61,506 nucleotides of DNA from Membranihabitans maritimus (GCF_021729145.1 NZ_JAJSLW010000006.1:259025-320530), one strand, 5' to 3'. Positions 1 to 9,424 are shown, counted from the first letter of the stretch. Notes: generated by a model from the letters alone, not told the origin. Program-made: numbers and translations.

Positions 1-420
1 TTGAAATTACAATTCTATGAGAAACAGAGTTCCAGAAGCAAAATTTTACGTTTCTGCCATTTTTTTGGCTTGCGTCCACGTCTTCTTCCTTCGGTCTCCG
101 GACTTCCAGCTTCAGATTTCGTACTCTACTTTTATTCCGGAAGTACTATATACAATCCCGTAATTCCAGGCGTAAGCCGCTTTCCCTGCGCATGGACAGT
201 GCCGGAAGCTTCTTCCGTCGATACTTCCGTCCACGTCAATACGTGGCAAACTCCCGTCCCCGACCTCTTCCAAAAACGCTCTCAGGTCTTTTCGACGCTT
301 ACAGGTTTTTGGGAATTCACAAAGCTTGCAGCTTGTAACTTGCGGGCTTAAAGCTTTGGACTTCGGACTCTGGTCTCCCGACTTCGATCTCCGGGTTTCA
401 ATCCTCCGATTTCTCCGAAC
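1..420. repeat. Decayed GACTTCGG-type intergenic repeat tract
   Basis: No convincing gene is present. The stretch from about 88 to 130 and again from about 330 to 415 is made of degenerate short units such as GGACTTCGGACTC, CCCGACTTCGATCTCC and GCTTGCAGCTTGTAACTTG. Similar units recur at about 1553-1625, 3318-3360 and 3505-3540, always between or at the ends of genes. An open frame over 1-351 reads through these repeats and has no recognisable protein features, so I treat it as accidental. The function of such repeats is unknown to me. Confidence 0.5.
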
Positions 421-1152
421 CTACTCGATCCTCCCCAGCCTATATCCCATGCTAAGCCATAGCTTAAAAGGATTATAGTTATTCAATTCCCCTTTATAAG
501 GTGGATCCCCCACATAATCTTCAAGCCCCTCTGCTTTCTTGGTATTAAAAAAAACGGGATCATAGGGCCTGAAATGCAACAACCGGTAATTTATCCCCGC
601 ATGAAACCTTCCAAACCGTATCCCGATTCCCGGATTCACTTCCAGGCCTTCCCATTCTGCTTCCCACTTTTGCTCCGATCGATCCCCGGTCGCTTCTACC
701 TTCCGATGAAATGCGATGCCGTTTAATAAAAAGACATTGAGATAGGGGCTCCATTTTTCTCTTTTGGCTAAAGGGTAAAAATACAGGTTTACCGGTGTAG
801 TAATCAAATCCGACCGATATGTCTTCATAGGAATGTATATTTCATTCAAACAATGTACGCCAAAACCCGTTGCACCGAAATAACACCGATTGAAACTGCG
901 ATCATATTGTACAAGGCGTTTTGAGTACCCAAGCCCCATATCCATCTCCCATCGTCGTGTTTCCCAGATTGTTTTATTCACCCCTACCGACCACTGGTAC
1001 ACCTTCTCTCCTTCATCAGCTACAGAGACGATACGGTCGTCAACCGACTCATACGCATAGGAAGCGGATAGGGTAAGATCTTCTAAAAAGGATTGTGAGC
1101 GGATAGAAGTAACCGACAACAAAATAAATGATATGATAAAAAGTGAATACAT
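421..1152 (-). CDS. Predicted outer-membrane beta-barrel protein
   Basis: This 243-residue protein has a short N-terminal signal peptide (residues 1-19, ending near SIRSQ). The rest is rich in alternating aromatic and polar residues, as in an outer-membrane barrel. Likely strands include LTLSASYAYESV, VYQWSVGVNKTIW, WEMDMGLGYSKRL and, at the very C-terminus, FKLWLSMGYRLGRIE. I do not recognise a specific family; conserved-domain searches may give a generic porin or OMP beta-barrel hit. The gene is monocistronic and lies between two non-coding stretches that carry degenerate repeats. Its ligand or role cannot be told from the sequence. A shorter minus-strand frame nested at 560-754 is a shadow. 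Confidence 0.6.
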   Translation of the reverse strand: MYSLFIISFILLSVTSIRSQSFLEDLTLSASYAYESVDDRIVSVADEGEKVYQWSVGVNKTIWETRRWEMDMGLGYSKRLVQYDRSFNRCYFGATGFGVHCLNEIYIPMKTYRSDLITTPVNLYFYPLAKREKWSPYLNVFLLNGIAFHRKVEATGDRSEQKWEAEWEGLEVNPGIGIRFGRFHAGINYRLLHFRPYDPVFFNTKKAEGLEDYVGDPPYKGELNNYNPFKLWLSMGYRLGRIE

Positions 1153-1775
1153 CTTTAGTCATTCTAATCCTATAATCGTTCAATTAGCTATTACAGAGTT
1201 TAATTTATTACATTCCCCACAAATCAAAGGTATCCGGATTTTAAAATAAGACGTAGCCAAACGGGTAAAGGTTGGTGGAATACCGTTATTTTTTCCCCTT
1301 TTCATTACGCAAATTCCTTAGCTATCCGGTCGATTGTTCCCTCTTCAAACATTGACTCTTGTTAAAGCGAAGAACTAGCAAACCAGAGTGTAAACCTTTT
1401 TTCCTATGCATAGCCCTGATGGTAAGCTTCTTCTGCCAAAATACCGCTTTACATCCAAGTCATTAATCTGGAAGAATTTTGCAGTTGGTAATGTCGAAAA
1501 GGAATGCTCCTTTACCATTTTTTTTTCTTCCGTCTTAGAAATACTGTACGCTTGTGGCTTGAAGTGTAGAGCTTTTGACTTACTTCTTCAATAATCGAAC
1601 CACAGACTTCAATCTCCCCTTTCTTCCAAAGCAATAAAGTCGTCGTTCTTCTCTGAGGGGCCGGGGAACAGGTTTCCGCCTACCAGCTACAAACTTCTCC
1701 CCTCCTTTAAAATCTCCCTGTAATTAATACACACTTTATTCATCTTTTAATACCTTTGACGAAAACACGTAGATC
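1153..1775. other. Intergenic region with decayed repeats
   Basis: This 620-bp stretch separates divergent genes. From about 1553 to 1625 it holds units of the same decayed repeat type seen at the start of the window (CTTGTGGCTTGAAGTG, CAGACTTCAATCTCC). A 62-codon open frame at 1406-1594 has no protein-like features. The only other element I can support is the promoter just before 1776. Confidence 0.4.
1751..1758 (+). promoter_or_regulatory. Candidate -7 box of the YceI-like gene
   Basis: TACCTTTG matches the Bacteroidota -7 consensus TAnnTTTG and lies 17 bp before the ATG at 1776, which implies a leader of about 10 nt. I see no good -33 TTTG at the expected spacing, so the call rests on the -7 match and its position alone. 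Confidence 0.4.
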
Positions 1776-2345
1776 ATGAAAAACCTATTATTTATCTTAA
1801 CACTATTTGTATTTTTTTCCTGTAATAATCAATCCGAATCCACTGAGGGAAGTGGCGATGCACCCGCTACTGTTGAATCTGCAGAAATGACTGCACCTGA
1901 ATACAATTTGGAAAAGACCTCCCTCACCTGGACTGCTTTCAAAACACCTGAAAAAGTGGGCGTAAGCGGGACATTCGACGACATTACCCTGAATGGAAAT
2001 CAATTTTCTATAGATGCCACATCCGTCAATAGCGGTGACGGGATCCGCGATCCTAAATTGGTTCAATTTTTCTTTGAAAAGATGTCCAATACTACAATAT
2101 CCGGAAGTTATGGCGCTCCGGAAGGAAGTAAAATTCCCATCACCATATCCATGAACGGAGTAGAAAAATCATTTGACTTTGACTATGAAGTAAACGATAC
2201 TGCGACCCTGGTATCCGGTACCATCGACATCGTAAGTGACTTTAGCGGAAATGCCGCTCTGGAAGCTATTAATGAAGCATGCAACGAACTTCATGCGGGC
2301 AAAACCTGGACTGATGTAGACATCAACATTGTCTCAATGAAATAA
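1776..2345 (+). CDS. YceI-like domain lipoprotein
   Basis: The 189-residue product begins with a lipoprotein signal (FVFFSC, lipid-anchored Cys16), followed by a flexible Ser/Glu/Ala-rich linker. It then carries a YceI-like domain from about residue 44 to the end, with features typical of that family: GVSGTFDDI, then SVNSGDGIRDPKL, then a GSYGAP strand. YceI proteins are lipocalin-like barrels that bind isoprenoid or other hydrophobic ligands in the periplasm; here the protein should be membrane-anchored. The ligand is not predictable. The gene stands alone, with a -7 box immediately upstream and a strong hairpin terminator downstream that it shares with the convergent hydrolase gene. Confidence 0.8.
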   Translation: MKNLLFILTLFVFFSCNNQSESTEGSGDAPATVESAEMTAPEYNLEKTSLTWTAFKTPEKVGVSGTFDDITLNGNQFSIDATSVNSGDGIRDPKLVQFFFEKMSNTTISGSYGAPEGSKIPITISMNGVEKSFDFDYEVNDTATLVSGTIDIVSDFSGNAALEAINEACNELHAGKTWTDVDINIVSMK

Positions 2346-2371
2346 TAGTCTGATATAAAATATAAAAACTC

Positions 2372-2406
2372 AACCTCCGATGAAAGTATTCGCCGGAGGT
2401 TTTTTT
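2372..2406 (+). terminator. Rho-independent terminator after the YceI-like gene
   Basis: An inverted repeat, ACCTCCG (2373-2379) and CGGAGGT (2394-2400), encloses a 14-nt loop and is followed by six T residues. In the other direction the stem is followed by a weaker T-rich stretch, so it may also stop transcription of the convergent hydrolase gene that ends at 2405. Confidence 0.85.
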
Positions 2407-3292
2407 AATTCAAATACCTGTCAAACCACTCCACCCCGTCCCCATACACTTTCTCCACCGGAAGCTCCCTGTGCTTAGTGGGATACCAGATAATATCTTT
2501 AGGATTACGGGCTTTTTTATACAATAACTTACTCATGAGCGGTGGAATTACTTCGTCCTGCTCTGCATTAATCATCAAAAACGGCCTGGGCGCTATGTCT
2601 CTTACATAATTGATCGGATCAATGACACTTAGATAGTCTTTTACTTTCCCTGACAAAGCTTTCATACCAAACATTAAATTGATATTTCCACCTGCGATCG
2701 CAATGACCGGCACCTTCACTCTCTGATCTACCGCACAGAATATCGTGCCAATAATACCGCCTAAACTAATTCCGTAATATCCTATCCTTCCTTCATCCAG
2801 TTCAGGAATCGATTCAATAAAATCAACAAGTCGGCTTAAGTCAAAAACAGATTGTGTTATGATCTGCCGGGTCCTGTATTTTGTGTCACCTGTAAAGTCA
2901 AAATCAAATTCTTCTGTCACCCGCTCTCCGTGATTGGCCAGATCGATACTAACTACTGCATATCCATTTTCCAGGAATTGGCGCGTTCCCGCCTGTATAT
3001 AATCTACTTCCTTGTGGTCGCCAAGGCCATGTTGCAAAATAATGACGGGATAACCCGGTTGCATGGGCTGAGACTCCGGGAGTGACAAAACGCCGTAGAC
3101 TATTTCGCCATTTACACTTTTAAAAGTAAATCTTCTTTTCACAAAGTCACTTTCCATTTTCTCTGGTCCGATATCAGTCAATAAGGCCATGCTTTGATCG
3201 TATTTGTAAAACCCGTGTCCTGAAATAGACCTGACCGAACTGCATCCAGTAAAAAGTAGTAATAGCAATCCAAATGTTATAAAAATTCTCAT
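2405..3292 (-). CDS. Alpha/beta hydrolase lipoprotein (dienelactone hydrolase-like)
   Basis: The 295-residue product has a lipobox (LLFTGC, Cys17) and an alpha/beta-hydrolase fold. The oxyanion-loop region is LQHGLGDH (about residues 87-93). The nucleophile elbow is GISLGG with Ser176. The likely acid is the Asp in NAEQDEVIPP, and the likely catalytic His is in TKHRE near the C-terminus. The arrangement resembles the dienelactone hydrolase and S9-related esterase/peptidase group. The substrate is unknown; an ester-bearing glycan or peptide is plausible for a periplasmic lipoprotein of a polysaccharide degrader. It is monocistronic and convergent with the YceI-like gene. Confidence 0.75.
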   Translation of the reverse strand: MRIFITFGLLLLLFTGCSSVRSISGHGFYKYDQSMALLTDIGPEKMESDFVKRRFTFKSVNGEIVYGVLSLPESQPMQPGYPVIILQHGLGDHKEVDYIQAGTRQFLENGYAVVSIDLANHGERVTEEFDFDFTGDTKYRTRQIITQSVFDLSRLVDFIESIPELDEGRIGYYGISLGGIIGTIFCAVDQRVKVPVIAIAGGNINLMFGMKALSGKVKDYLSVIDPINYVRDIAPRPFLMINAEQDEVIPPLMSKLLYKKARNPKDIIWYPTKHRELPVEKVYGDGVEWFDRYLN

Positions 3293-3317
3293 AGTTCAAT
3301 ATTTATTTCTGTCCCCG

Positions 3318-3360
3318 CGCTTTCGAATTTGGACTCCTGGCTCTTGACTCCCTACTTACC
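3318..3360. repeat. Decayed GACTCC-type repeat
   Basis: The segment TTGGACTCCTGGCTCTTGACTCCC belongs to the same degenerate family as the tracts at 330-415 and 3505-3540. It lies in the short gap between two minus-strand genes. Confidence 0.4.
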
Positions 3361-3503
3361 CACAAAGTGATCCGTAAGGGACAATCTTTCCTCGCCATAG
3401 TTTCCGGTATATGTCAAGCTTAGCAATCCGTGGACTTCTGGCAAACTACGTATGACAAAGTAAACTACATACACCTGACATCCAACTATCTACTTGCGTC
3501 GCA

Positions 3504-4781
3504 TCACTTCTGTCTTCCGACTTCCGGCTTCAGACTCTTCCCATCCATTTCTTCAAATAACTTTAACGACTCCCCGATCAAAATCTCTCCTGTCATTTCT
3601 CCCAGGCTTGTCCTTGTGATATATTCATACCTTTTGAAACTATTAAAATCTACTTTTGTCAGTATGTAACCAAAAGCGTCATTGGTCAATCCAAATAAAA
3701 AGGCATTCTCAACCCCCATTTTCCTTTTGAGATAATATCCGATATTGGGTAAAGCTTCCCCCGGAATGGTAAGTATGGCAGCATCTCCAAGATGAATATA
3801 GTTCATCTGCGTATTAACAAAATACTTTCCGTCTTTTTTCTCTCCGAAATCCGAGAAGTCCATCAACTGTTTCATTAATGGCGTTTCCACGGGAAAGGTA
3901 ATCCTTTTAGTCAATATTTTTACATCAGGAGATTCTTGCGCCGGGACTTCATTTACTATTCGCAACGCTTCGTCGGCTAACAATTCACCAATTCTGCGAC
4001 ACTCCTTCCAGTCATTTTCTTCTTCACCATCGGGCCGACGATTGTCCGCCGTTACCATCCCCCCCTGGGCTCCATTCATAAATATTGCTATTCCCCCTGC
4101 TTTTTCCTCTATCCTATCGTATAACGGCCCACACAGATCCGGAGATAATACACCCCGGTCCGGACCAATCACTTCAGGGTGTATAGCATAATTCACCAAT
4201 GTTCCTATCACATGATTGTCAGGTGATATTGCCTGTATTACCCCACATCTGGGATCATACAATTGAGGGGCATAATAGTTATAGGCTATTTGTCCTCTAG
4301 CCTCCCCTACCCCAATTTTCAAATTAGCTCTTTCACGATTAGCAAAAGCCTCCTCTACTGCTTCAGCTATTTTCAGGACACACTGCTTGAGGTATTCCGT
4401 ATCAGCTGAAACATTTCCATTTTCATCAGGAAAGCCATATGCATCCGGCGCGCTATGGGTATGTGTAGCACCTATTAAAACATTTTCTCCCGGGATGCTA
4501 CGAATAATGTCCCTTGCCTGATCACCGAGTAAAGCAGGCCACCCCAAATTGTCAATACCAACTATCGCAAATTTGTTTTGCCCCTTTTCAATCACCATAG
4601 CACGGACATACAAATCCCCACTTTTTTCTTCTACCGGTTTCGGCACACCAACGCCCCCTGAAACTGGCAATAATGGACTTGGCGTTATATTCTTTTTAGA
4701 TACTCCAACATATAAATCCTGGGAAAAACAAATATTTCCACATAGCAAAAAACAGAGTATGATATAATACTTACGCATCAT
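3504..4781 (-). CDS. Neutral/alkaline ceramidase-like amidase
   Basis: This 425-residue secreted protein has a signal peptide (cleavage near CFSQD) and matches the N-terminal domain of the neutral/alkaline non-lysosomal ceramidase family. The opening SKKNITPSPLLPVSGG and the metal/active-site motif GATHTHSAPDAYG (His107, His109, Ser110) are characteristic, as is MNGAQGGM further on. It is shorter than true ceramidases, which run to about 650-750 residues, so it probably hydrolyses another amide in the periplasm. The last ten residues (SLKPEVGRQK) are encoded by a copy of the decayed intergenic repeat, so the stop codon has apparently been displaced into it. The gene is divergent from the sialidase-like gene, 103 bp away. 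Confidence 0.75.
   Translation of the reverse strand: MMRKYYIILCFLLCGNICFSQDLYVGVSKKNITPSPLLPVSGGVGVPKPVEEKSGDLYVRAMVIEKGQNKFAIVGIDNLGWPALLGDQARDIIRSIPGENVLIGATHTHSAPDAYGFPDENGNVSADTEYLKQCVLKIAEAVEEAFANRERANLKIGVGEARGQIAYNYYAPQLYDPRCGVIQAISPDNHVIGTLVNYAIHPEVIGPDRGVLSPDLCGPLYDRIEEKAGGIAIFMNGAQGGMVTADNRRPDGEEENDWKECRRIGELLADEALRIVNEVPAQESPDVKILTKRITFPVETPLMKQLMDFSDFGEKKDGKYFVNTQMNYIHLGDAAILTIPGEALPNIGYYLKRKMGVENAFLFGLTNDAFGYILTKVDFNSFKRYEYITRTSLGEMTGEILIGESLKLFEEMDGKSLKPEVGRQK
3505..3540. repeat. Decayed repeat overlapping the end of the ceramidase-like gene
   Basis: TTCTGTCTTCCGACTTCC followed by GGCTTCAGACTC is the clearest copy of the repeat family. It encodes the last residues and the stop codon of the minus-strand gene ending at 3504. 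Confidence 0.5.
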
Positions 4782-4884
4782 TATATGATTTTATCTTTTT
4801 TAGAAATAAAATTTGACTCAAGTTCAATTATAGCTAAATTTAGCATTAATATTCAAATATTTGACAAATAATTAAGCAAGTAAT

Positions 4885-6261
4885 ATGGCATCTTATAGAT
4901 TGAAAGCAAATACGATAACTCTCTATTTAATAGCACTTTCGAGTTTACTATTTTTGGGAACCAGTTGTAAACCTTCTCCAGAACCTGCCGCTAAATCAGA
5001 TCCGTTTTATTCCATTATCTTCCCTTTACAAGATGACCATGTTCACGGTCCTACCCTTGCAGAACTGCCAAATGGAGATATAATTACATCGTGGTTTCAA
5101 GGGTCAGGAGAAAGGTGGGCTGACGATGTACGAATCATGGGTGCACGACTTAATTCCGGAGACACTACATGGTCGCCCGTTTTTGAGATGGCAGACATAG
5201 AGGACTTCCCCGACATTAATCCAGTTCTCTTTTTAGATCCGGACGAAACTCTATGGTTGTTTTGGTATCCCGTATTGGCCAATCAATGGGAGACTTCGAT
5301 CCCCATGTTTCGAAAAAGTATGGAATATTCAGGAACAGGAGCACCCGAATGGGACTGGCAGGATATTATATTGGCTAAACCGGGTGATAAAACAGAGCGG
5401 GGTATACAACCCGGTGATTCATTTGTAAAAGCGGTTGAAAACCAGTTGAACAACTATGAAACATACATGCGGGAACAGCTCTTAACTGAATATAGTGTTG
5501 AGGAAAAGGAAAGATTATGGGACTATTGGAACGAATACAGGATAAAAGTAGACAGCCTTGCAAAGGGTGAGAATATGAAGAGAAAAGGAAGAATTCCTAA
5601 CTCAAATGGATATGAAAGTACAGAATTAGGGTATCCTATTACCCGAAGAATCGGTTGGCAAACAAAAAACAAACCAGTCATGACCGATGGCAAAATGATC
5701 CTTCCACTTTATTCGGATGGATTGGATGCCACGATATTTGCGATTTCAGAAGACAGAGGGGAGACCTGGAAATTTAGTAATCCAGTCATGGGTGGAGCAG
5801 GAATCCAGGCCACTATACTCAAAGAAGCCGAGGGTGGTTTGGCAGCTTACCTTCGCGATAATGGCCCGCCGCCCAAACGAATACAAAAGACAGTTTCAAA
5901 AGATGGCGGAATGACCTGGAGTATAGCCCGTGACACGGATATTCCCAACCCAGGATCGGGTTTTGACGGAGTTACACTGGATAATGGCGATTGGGTTTTG
6001 GTGTATAATGACACCGAAGAAGGCAGACACAATTTGACCATTGCCTTGTCTGAAGATGAAGGAGAAACCTGGTCTTATAAGAGAATTTTGGAAAACGATG
6101 AGCAGGGTCCCGATAAAGGGACTTCCAGTCATTACCCATCCATTATTCAAGGGAAAGACGGACGCATTCACGTCATTTATAGCTATCACTATAAAGATGG
6201 TACTACACCAGCCAAAACGATAAAATATGCTAATTTTTCAGCGAAGTGGATCAAGTCCTGA
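4885..6261 (+). CDS. Sialidase-like (BNR/Asp-box) lipoprotein
   Basis: The 458-residue product has a lipoprotein signal (FLGTSC, Cys28) and a six-bladed propeller of the exo-sialidase superfamily. Three Asp boxes are readable: SEDRGETW, SKDGGMTW and SEDEGETW. The N-terminal part, HGPTLAELPNGDIITSWF then DVRIMGARL, is typical of the BNR_2 'exo-alpha-sialidase' group in environmental Bacteroidota. Many members of this group act on glycans other than sialic acid, or have unknown activity, so the substrate is open. It overlaps the next gene by 35 bp in another frame, which suggests co-transcription and translational coupling. Confidence 0.75.
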   Translation: MASYRLKANTITLYLIALSSLLFLGTSCKPSPEPAAKSDPFYSIIFPLQDDHVHGPTLAELPNGDIITSWFQGSGERWADDVRIMGARLNSGDTTWSPVFEMADIEDFPDINPVLFLDPDETLWLFWYPVLANQWETSIPMFRKSMEYSGTGAPEWDWQDIILAKPGDKTERGIQPGDSFVKAVENQLNNYETYMREQLLTEYSVEEKERLWDYWNEYRIKVDSLAKGENMKRKGRIPNSNGYESTELGYPITRRIGWQTKNKPVMTDGKMILPLYSDGLDATIFAISEDRGETWKFSNPVMGGAGIQATILKEAEGGLAAYLRDNGPPPKRIQKTVSKDGGMTWSIARDTDIPNPGSGFDGVTLDNGDWVLVYNDTEEGRHNLTIALSEDEGETWSYKRILENDEQGPDKGTSSHYPSIIQGKDGRIHVIYSYHYKDGTTPAKTIKYANFSAKWIKS

Positions 6262-8491
6262 ACCTATAAGCTTATTTTTAAATTATTTCCTAGCCTTCCT
6301 CATTATAACGGCTGGTACCGTATGCATCGGCCAAACCGTGCATATCGACACTCCGTTTTTACAGGAAACGCATAAAGGATTCGCAATAGGAGAATATAAT
6401 CCCGATGCCAATGATGTCAGGCGGATCATTAGTGATCAAAATGAAAATATATGGATTGCTACAAAGAACGGTGTCTATAAGAAAAAAAACGGATACGATC
6501 ATTGGGAATTAATAACGAGGGACCAGTTCCAGGGACCGGCATACGACCTCTGTATGGATGACTCAGGAACTTTATGGATGGCCTCATGGTGCGGATTATT
6601 ATCTCTACGTCAGGATGAAATCCGGCATCATCCCCAAATAGAAGGTCCCGTGGGACGGATTTGGGTTCAACAAGATACAGTCATGGCCTTTGGTCCCAAA
6701 GGGTTCTGGATGATCCACCATTCAATGAATCATCGTCTGGATATTAATCTCGCAACCAGTGTAAGAAATATCGCCAGTGATCTCAATGGCAGAGGTTTAT
6801 GGGTTTCTACGGATGTGGGACTCTACTGGGTTCTCAAAGAAAAAGCTATAAAGATCGATCCAAACTTGCTCCTAAGTGCCTACACCAAAAGTACCGAATA
6901 CGACCCTTCGGGATCTTTGTGGGTAGGTGGATTAGGAGGCATTACGATTCTCAAAGATGGTATAAAAACGGGAACTATTTTACCCGACCAGGGTCTTCCT
7001 CATGCTGAAGTGACTTGTATCAGAAGGAATCCTGCTGACCAAACCATGTGGATAGGTACAAAGTACGGTATTTCCCGATTCAAAAATCATCAAAGCGGAT
7101 ATTCCGTCCTACTGGGGCGCAGATGGCTAATGGGAAATGAAGTACGCGATATTACTTTTGATTCCAGTGGAGATGCCTGGATTGCCACAAATCAAGGAGT
7201 CAGCAAAATTGAAAGACAACAAATCACCCTTGAAGAGAAAGCGGACTACTTCTACGACCGGTTGATCAAAAGGCATATACGGGCTCCCTGGATCGCTGCC
7301 AGAAATCACCTTAAGGTATCTGGAGATACCACGTCTTACAGATCCGATGACGATGACAATGACGGCGAATACACATCAAACTACCTTGCAATGGAATCCT
7401 TTCGATATGCAGTAACGGGTGACACCCTCTCTAAAATACGAGCACAAAAAGCGTTTCATTTTCTAAAACTGCTTCAGGAAGTCACCGGCACCAGCGGTTT
7501 TTTCGCACGGACAATTATTCCCGTAGAATGGGAAACTATGCACGACCCCAATACGATTTTTTCAGAAAAAGAAAAGGCGGAAATACTCATCCGGGATCCC
7601 CGTCGAAAATTCGTACCGGAGAGGTGGAGAATATCTGTCGACGGGAAATGGAGGTGGAAAGGAGATACCAGTAGTGATGAGATATGCGGGCATATGTTCG
7701 GCTATTTTTTTTATTATGAATTAGTAGCAGATCCCAGAGAAAAAGCCATCGTACGAAACCACGTAGCCAACATTTTGGATCACTTAATGGAAAACGATTT
7801 CAATCTGGTGGACCTGGACGGGCATCACACCCGATGGGGGGTCTGGTCTCCCCAAAAATTAAATGGAGATCCTAACTGGCAACCTGAAAAAGCTTTGAAT
7901 TCATTGGAATTACTATCTTTTTTAAAATTCGGATACTACATTACTGGATTACAGAAGTATGAGGATGCGTATCTGAATCTGATAAAAGAACACAACTATC
8001 TGGATAATGCTGAAAAAATAAAAGATCCAGATCCTGCATTTCAAACCTATTTTGATATCTATCTTGCCGCCTATCTTTTTCCCGCTTTATTAAAAGAACA
8101 GAACCCCGAATTCAAAAAAATATATCTACGACACTTAGACCAATGGTTTACTGCAAACAAAGTTCATAAAAGTCCTATGGTTAATTTTCTTTTCAATTAT
8201 TTGAAAGGTAATGATATCGAACTAAAAGCTTCTGTTGATTTTCTACAAAAAACTCCTTTGGATCTGGTAGATTGGCCTATAAATAATGGACTAAGGGAAG
8301 ACCTTCCTATGAAAAGATTTCCGATATTGGAAGATTGGCAGGTTCCTCTGAGACCGGCCAATGAGATACGGACGATCAGATGGGACAAAAACCCTTACAG
8401 CGCCGTTGTTGGCAATCCTCATGAAGAATTTGAACCTGTATTCTGGTTATTGCCCTATTGGCTGGCAAGATATTGTGGTCTTATCAAGTAA
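6227..8491 (+). CDS. Two-component-regulator-type propeller fused to a helical domain
   Basis: The 754-residue product has a signal peptide (hydrophobic segment at about 16-35, cleavage near CIGQ). Residues 50-330 hold at least six propeller blades of the 'Reg_prop' type, each with an (L/I/M)W(I/V/M) core: ENIWIATKNGVYK, GTLWMASWCGL, RGLWVSTDVGLY, GSLWVGGLGGI, QTMWIGTKYGIS and GDAWIATNQGVS. In hybrid two-component sensors such blades sit before a histidine kinase. Here there is no transmembrane kinase; about 400 mainly helical residues follow (for example SNYLAMESFRYA, HHTRWGVWSPQKL), suggestive of an alpha/alpha-toroid enzyme. The start at 6227 overlaps the upstream gene; no better start is visible. 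The function is unknown; secreted glycan recognition plus hydrolysis is a guess from the fold. Confidence 0.6.
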   Translation: MLIFQRSGSSPEPISLFLNYFLAFLIITAGTVCIGQTVHIDTPFLQETHKGFAIGEYNPDANDVRRIISDQNENIWIATKNGVYKKKNGYDHWELITRDQFQGPAYDLCMDDSGTLWMASWCGLLSLRQDEIRHHPQIEGPVGRIWVQQDTVMAFGPKGFWMIHHSMNHRLDINLATSVRNIASDLNGRGLWVSTDVGLYWVLKEKAIKIDPNLLLSAYTKSTEYDPSGSLWVGGLGGITILKDGIKTGTILPDQGLPHAEVTCIRRNPADQTMWIGTKYGISRFKNHQSGYSVLLGRRWLMGNEVRDITFDSSGDAWIATNQGVSKIERQQITLEEKADYFYDRLIKRHIRAPWIAARNHLKVSGDTTSYRSDDDDNDGEYTSNYLAMESFRYAVTGDTLSKIRAQKAFHFLKLLQEVTGTSGFFARTIIPVEWETMHDPNTIFSEKEKAEILIRDPRRKFVPERWRISVDGKWRWKGDTSSDEICGHMFGYFFYYELVADPREKAIVRNHVANILDHLMENDFNLVDLDGHHTRWGVWSPQKLNGDPNWQPEKALNSLELLSFLKFGYYITGLQKYEDAYLNLIKEHNYLDNAEKIKDPDPAFQTYFDIYLAAYLFPALLKEQNPEFKKIYLRHLDQWFTANKVHKSPMVNFLFNYLKGNDIELKASVDFLQKTPLDLVDWPINNGLREDLPMKRFPILEDWQVPLRPANEIRTIRWDKNPYSAVVGNPHEEFEPVFWLLPYWLARYCGLIK

Positions 8492-8593
8492 TTGAAAGTG
8501 GGACGGATTCAATCGACAAAATATAATTTTCCACCGATGCAATCAATATTTTTTTCCACACCTAAAAAGACCATTTATCCATAAGGCCACGCT

Positions 8594-9424
8594 TCACAGA
8601 AAGTGATTAATGGCCAGGAGAGGCACAGATGAATTGAGAACCATGTTGTGTACGTTATTCTTTTGGAAAAACTGGCTAACAACGGGCATTTTACCACCTA
8701 CCGTCACAATGAGATCCGCATTATTTTCCAACATATACCATTCCATTCCTTTGGTAAAGTTATTTCCCTCGTGAAATGCAATGGAATGCTCTATATCCAT
8801 AAATGCATCTTTAAGTTCGTAAAAATGATCTATGTTTTCCGACTTTAAATTCCTTTCATTAAAATCCGTGATCATCGTGACATGAAACTTATATTTCCTC
8901 GCTATATATACTAACGGATTAATTTCCTTCTTTTGGAACTTGTTTCTCATTTCTACGGGTAAAATCACCCTGGTAGGTTTCTTATATTTCACGTTTTTAG
9001 GAACATAAATAACCGGACAATTAACAATTTGGGCCCACTCCTTTTTATTAAAAACCCAATTAAAAATAGCGTTAATACGATTGGTTTCCTTCAATCCCAT
9101 TATAATATAATCCACCGAATTTTCCCTACAATAGTCCAATACCACATTTGAAAGCCTCCCAAATCTACAGTGTATTTCAACTGTATAATTTTCCTCACTT
9201 TTATTGCCAAGACACTGGCTAAATTCATTTTCGAGCTCTTCTATCCTTTCAGAATCCCCTTCATCTCTTAAGGCCGAAACCATAAGCTCTGTAGGACGAT
9301 TAGGAAGAGAATAAGCATTCAATAAAACGAACTTAACATCTTCGTCACCAAACATATCAATGGCATATTTTATCGAATTCCTGGATTTCTCTGAAAAATT
9401 GGTGGGAAGTAATATAGTTTTCAT
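8594..9424 (-). CDS. Universal stress protein, tandem UspA-type domains
   Basis: I place the start at 9424 (MKTILLPTNFSEKS), because the 23 residues encoded further upstream do not look like protein and the USP fold begins exactly here. The product has about 276 residues with two UspA-like halves. The first ends with VDYIIMGLKETNR and CPVIYVPKN but lacks a clear G-2x-G-9x-G(S/T) ATP signature, so it is probably a non-ATP-binding USP. The second half is more degenerate and ends NSSVPLLAINHFL. It is the last gene of a minus-strand group with the SulP transporter and a two-component pair. USPs of this type usually respond to energy limitation or hypoxia. Confidence 0.8.
   Translation of the reverse strand: MKTILLPTNFSEKSRNSIKYAIDMFGDEDVKFVLLNAYSLPNRPTELMVSALRDEGDSERIEELENEFSQCLGNKSEENYTVEIHCRFGRLSNVVLDYCRENSVDYIIMGLKETNRINAIFNWVFNKKEWAQIVNCPVIYVPKNVKYKKPTRVILPVEMRNKFQKKEINPLVYIARKYKFHVTMITDFNERNLKSENIDHFYELKDAFMDIEHSIAFHEGNNFTKGMEWYMLENNADLIVTVGGKMPVVSQFFQKNNVHNMVLNSSVPLLAINHFL

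Noticed and set aside
1-351. 116-codon + strand open frame at the window start
   Set aside because: It reads through the decayed repeats, has no protein motif and starts at the window edge with TTG.
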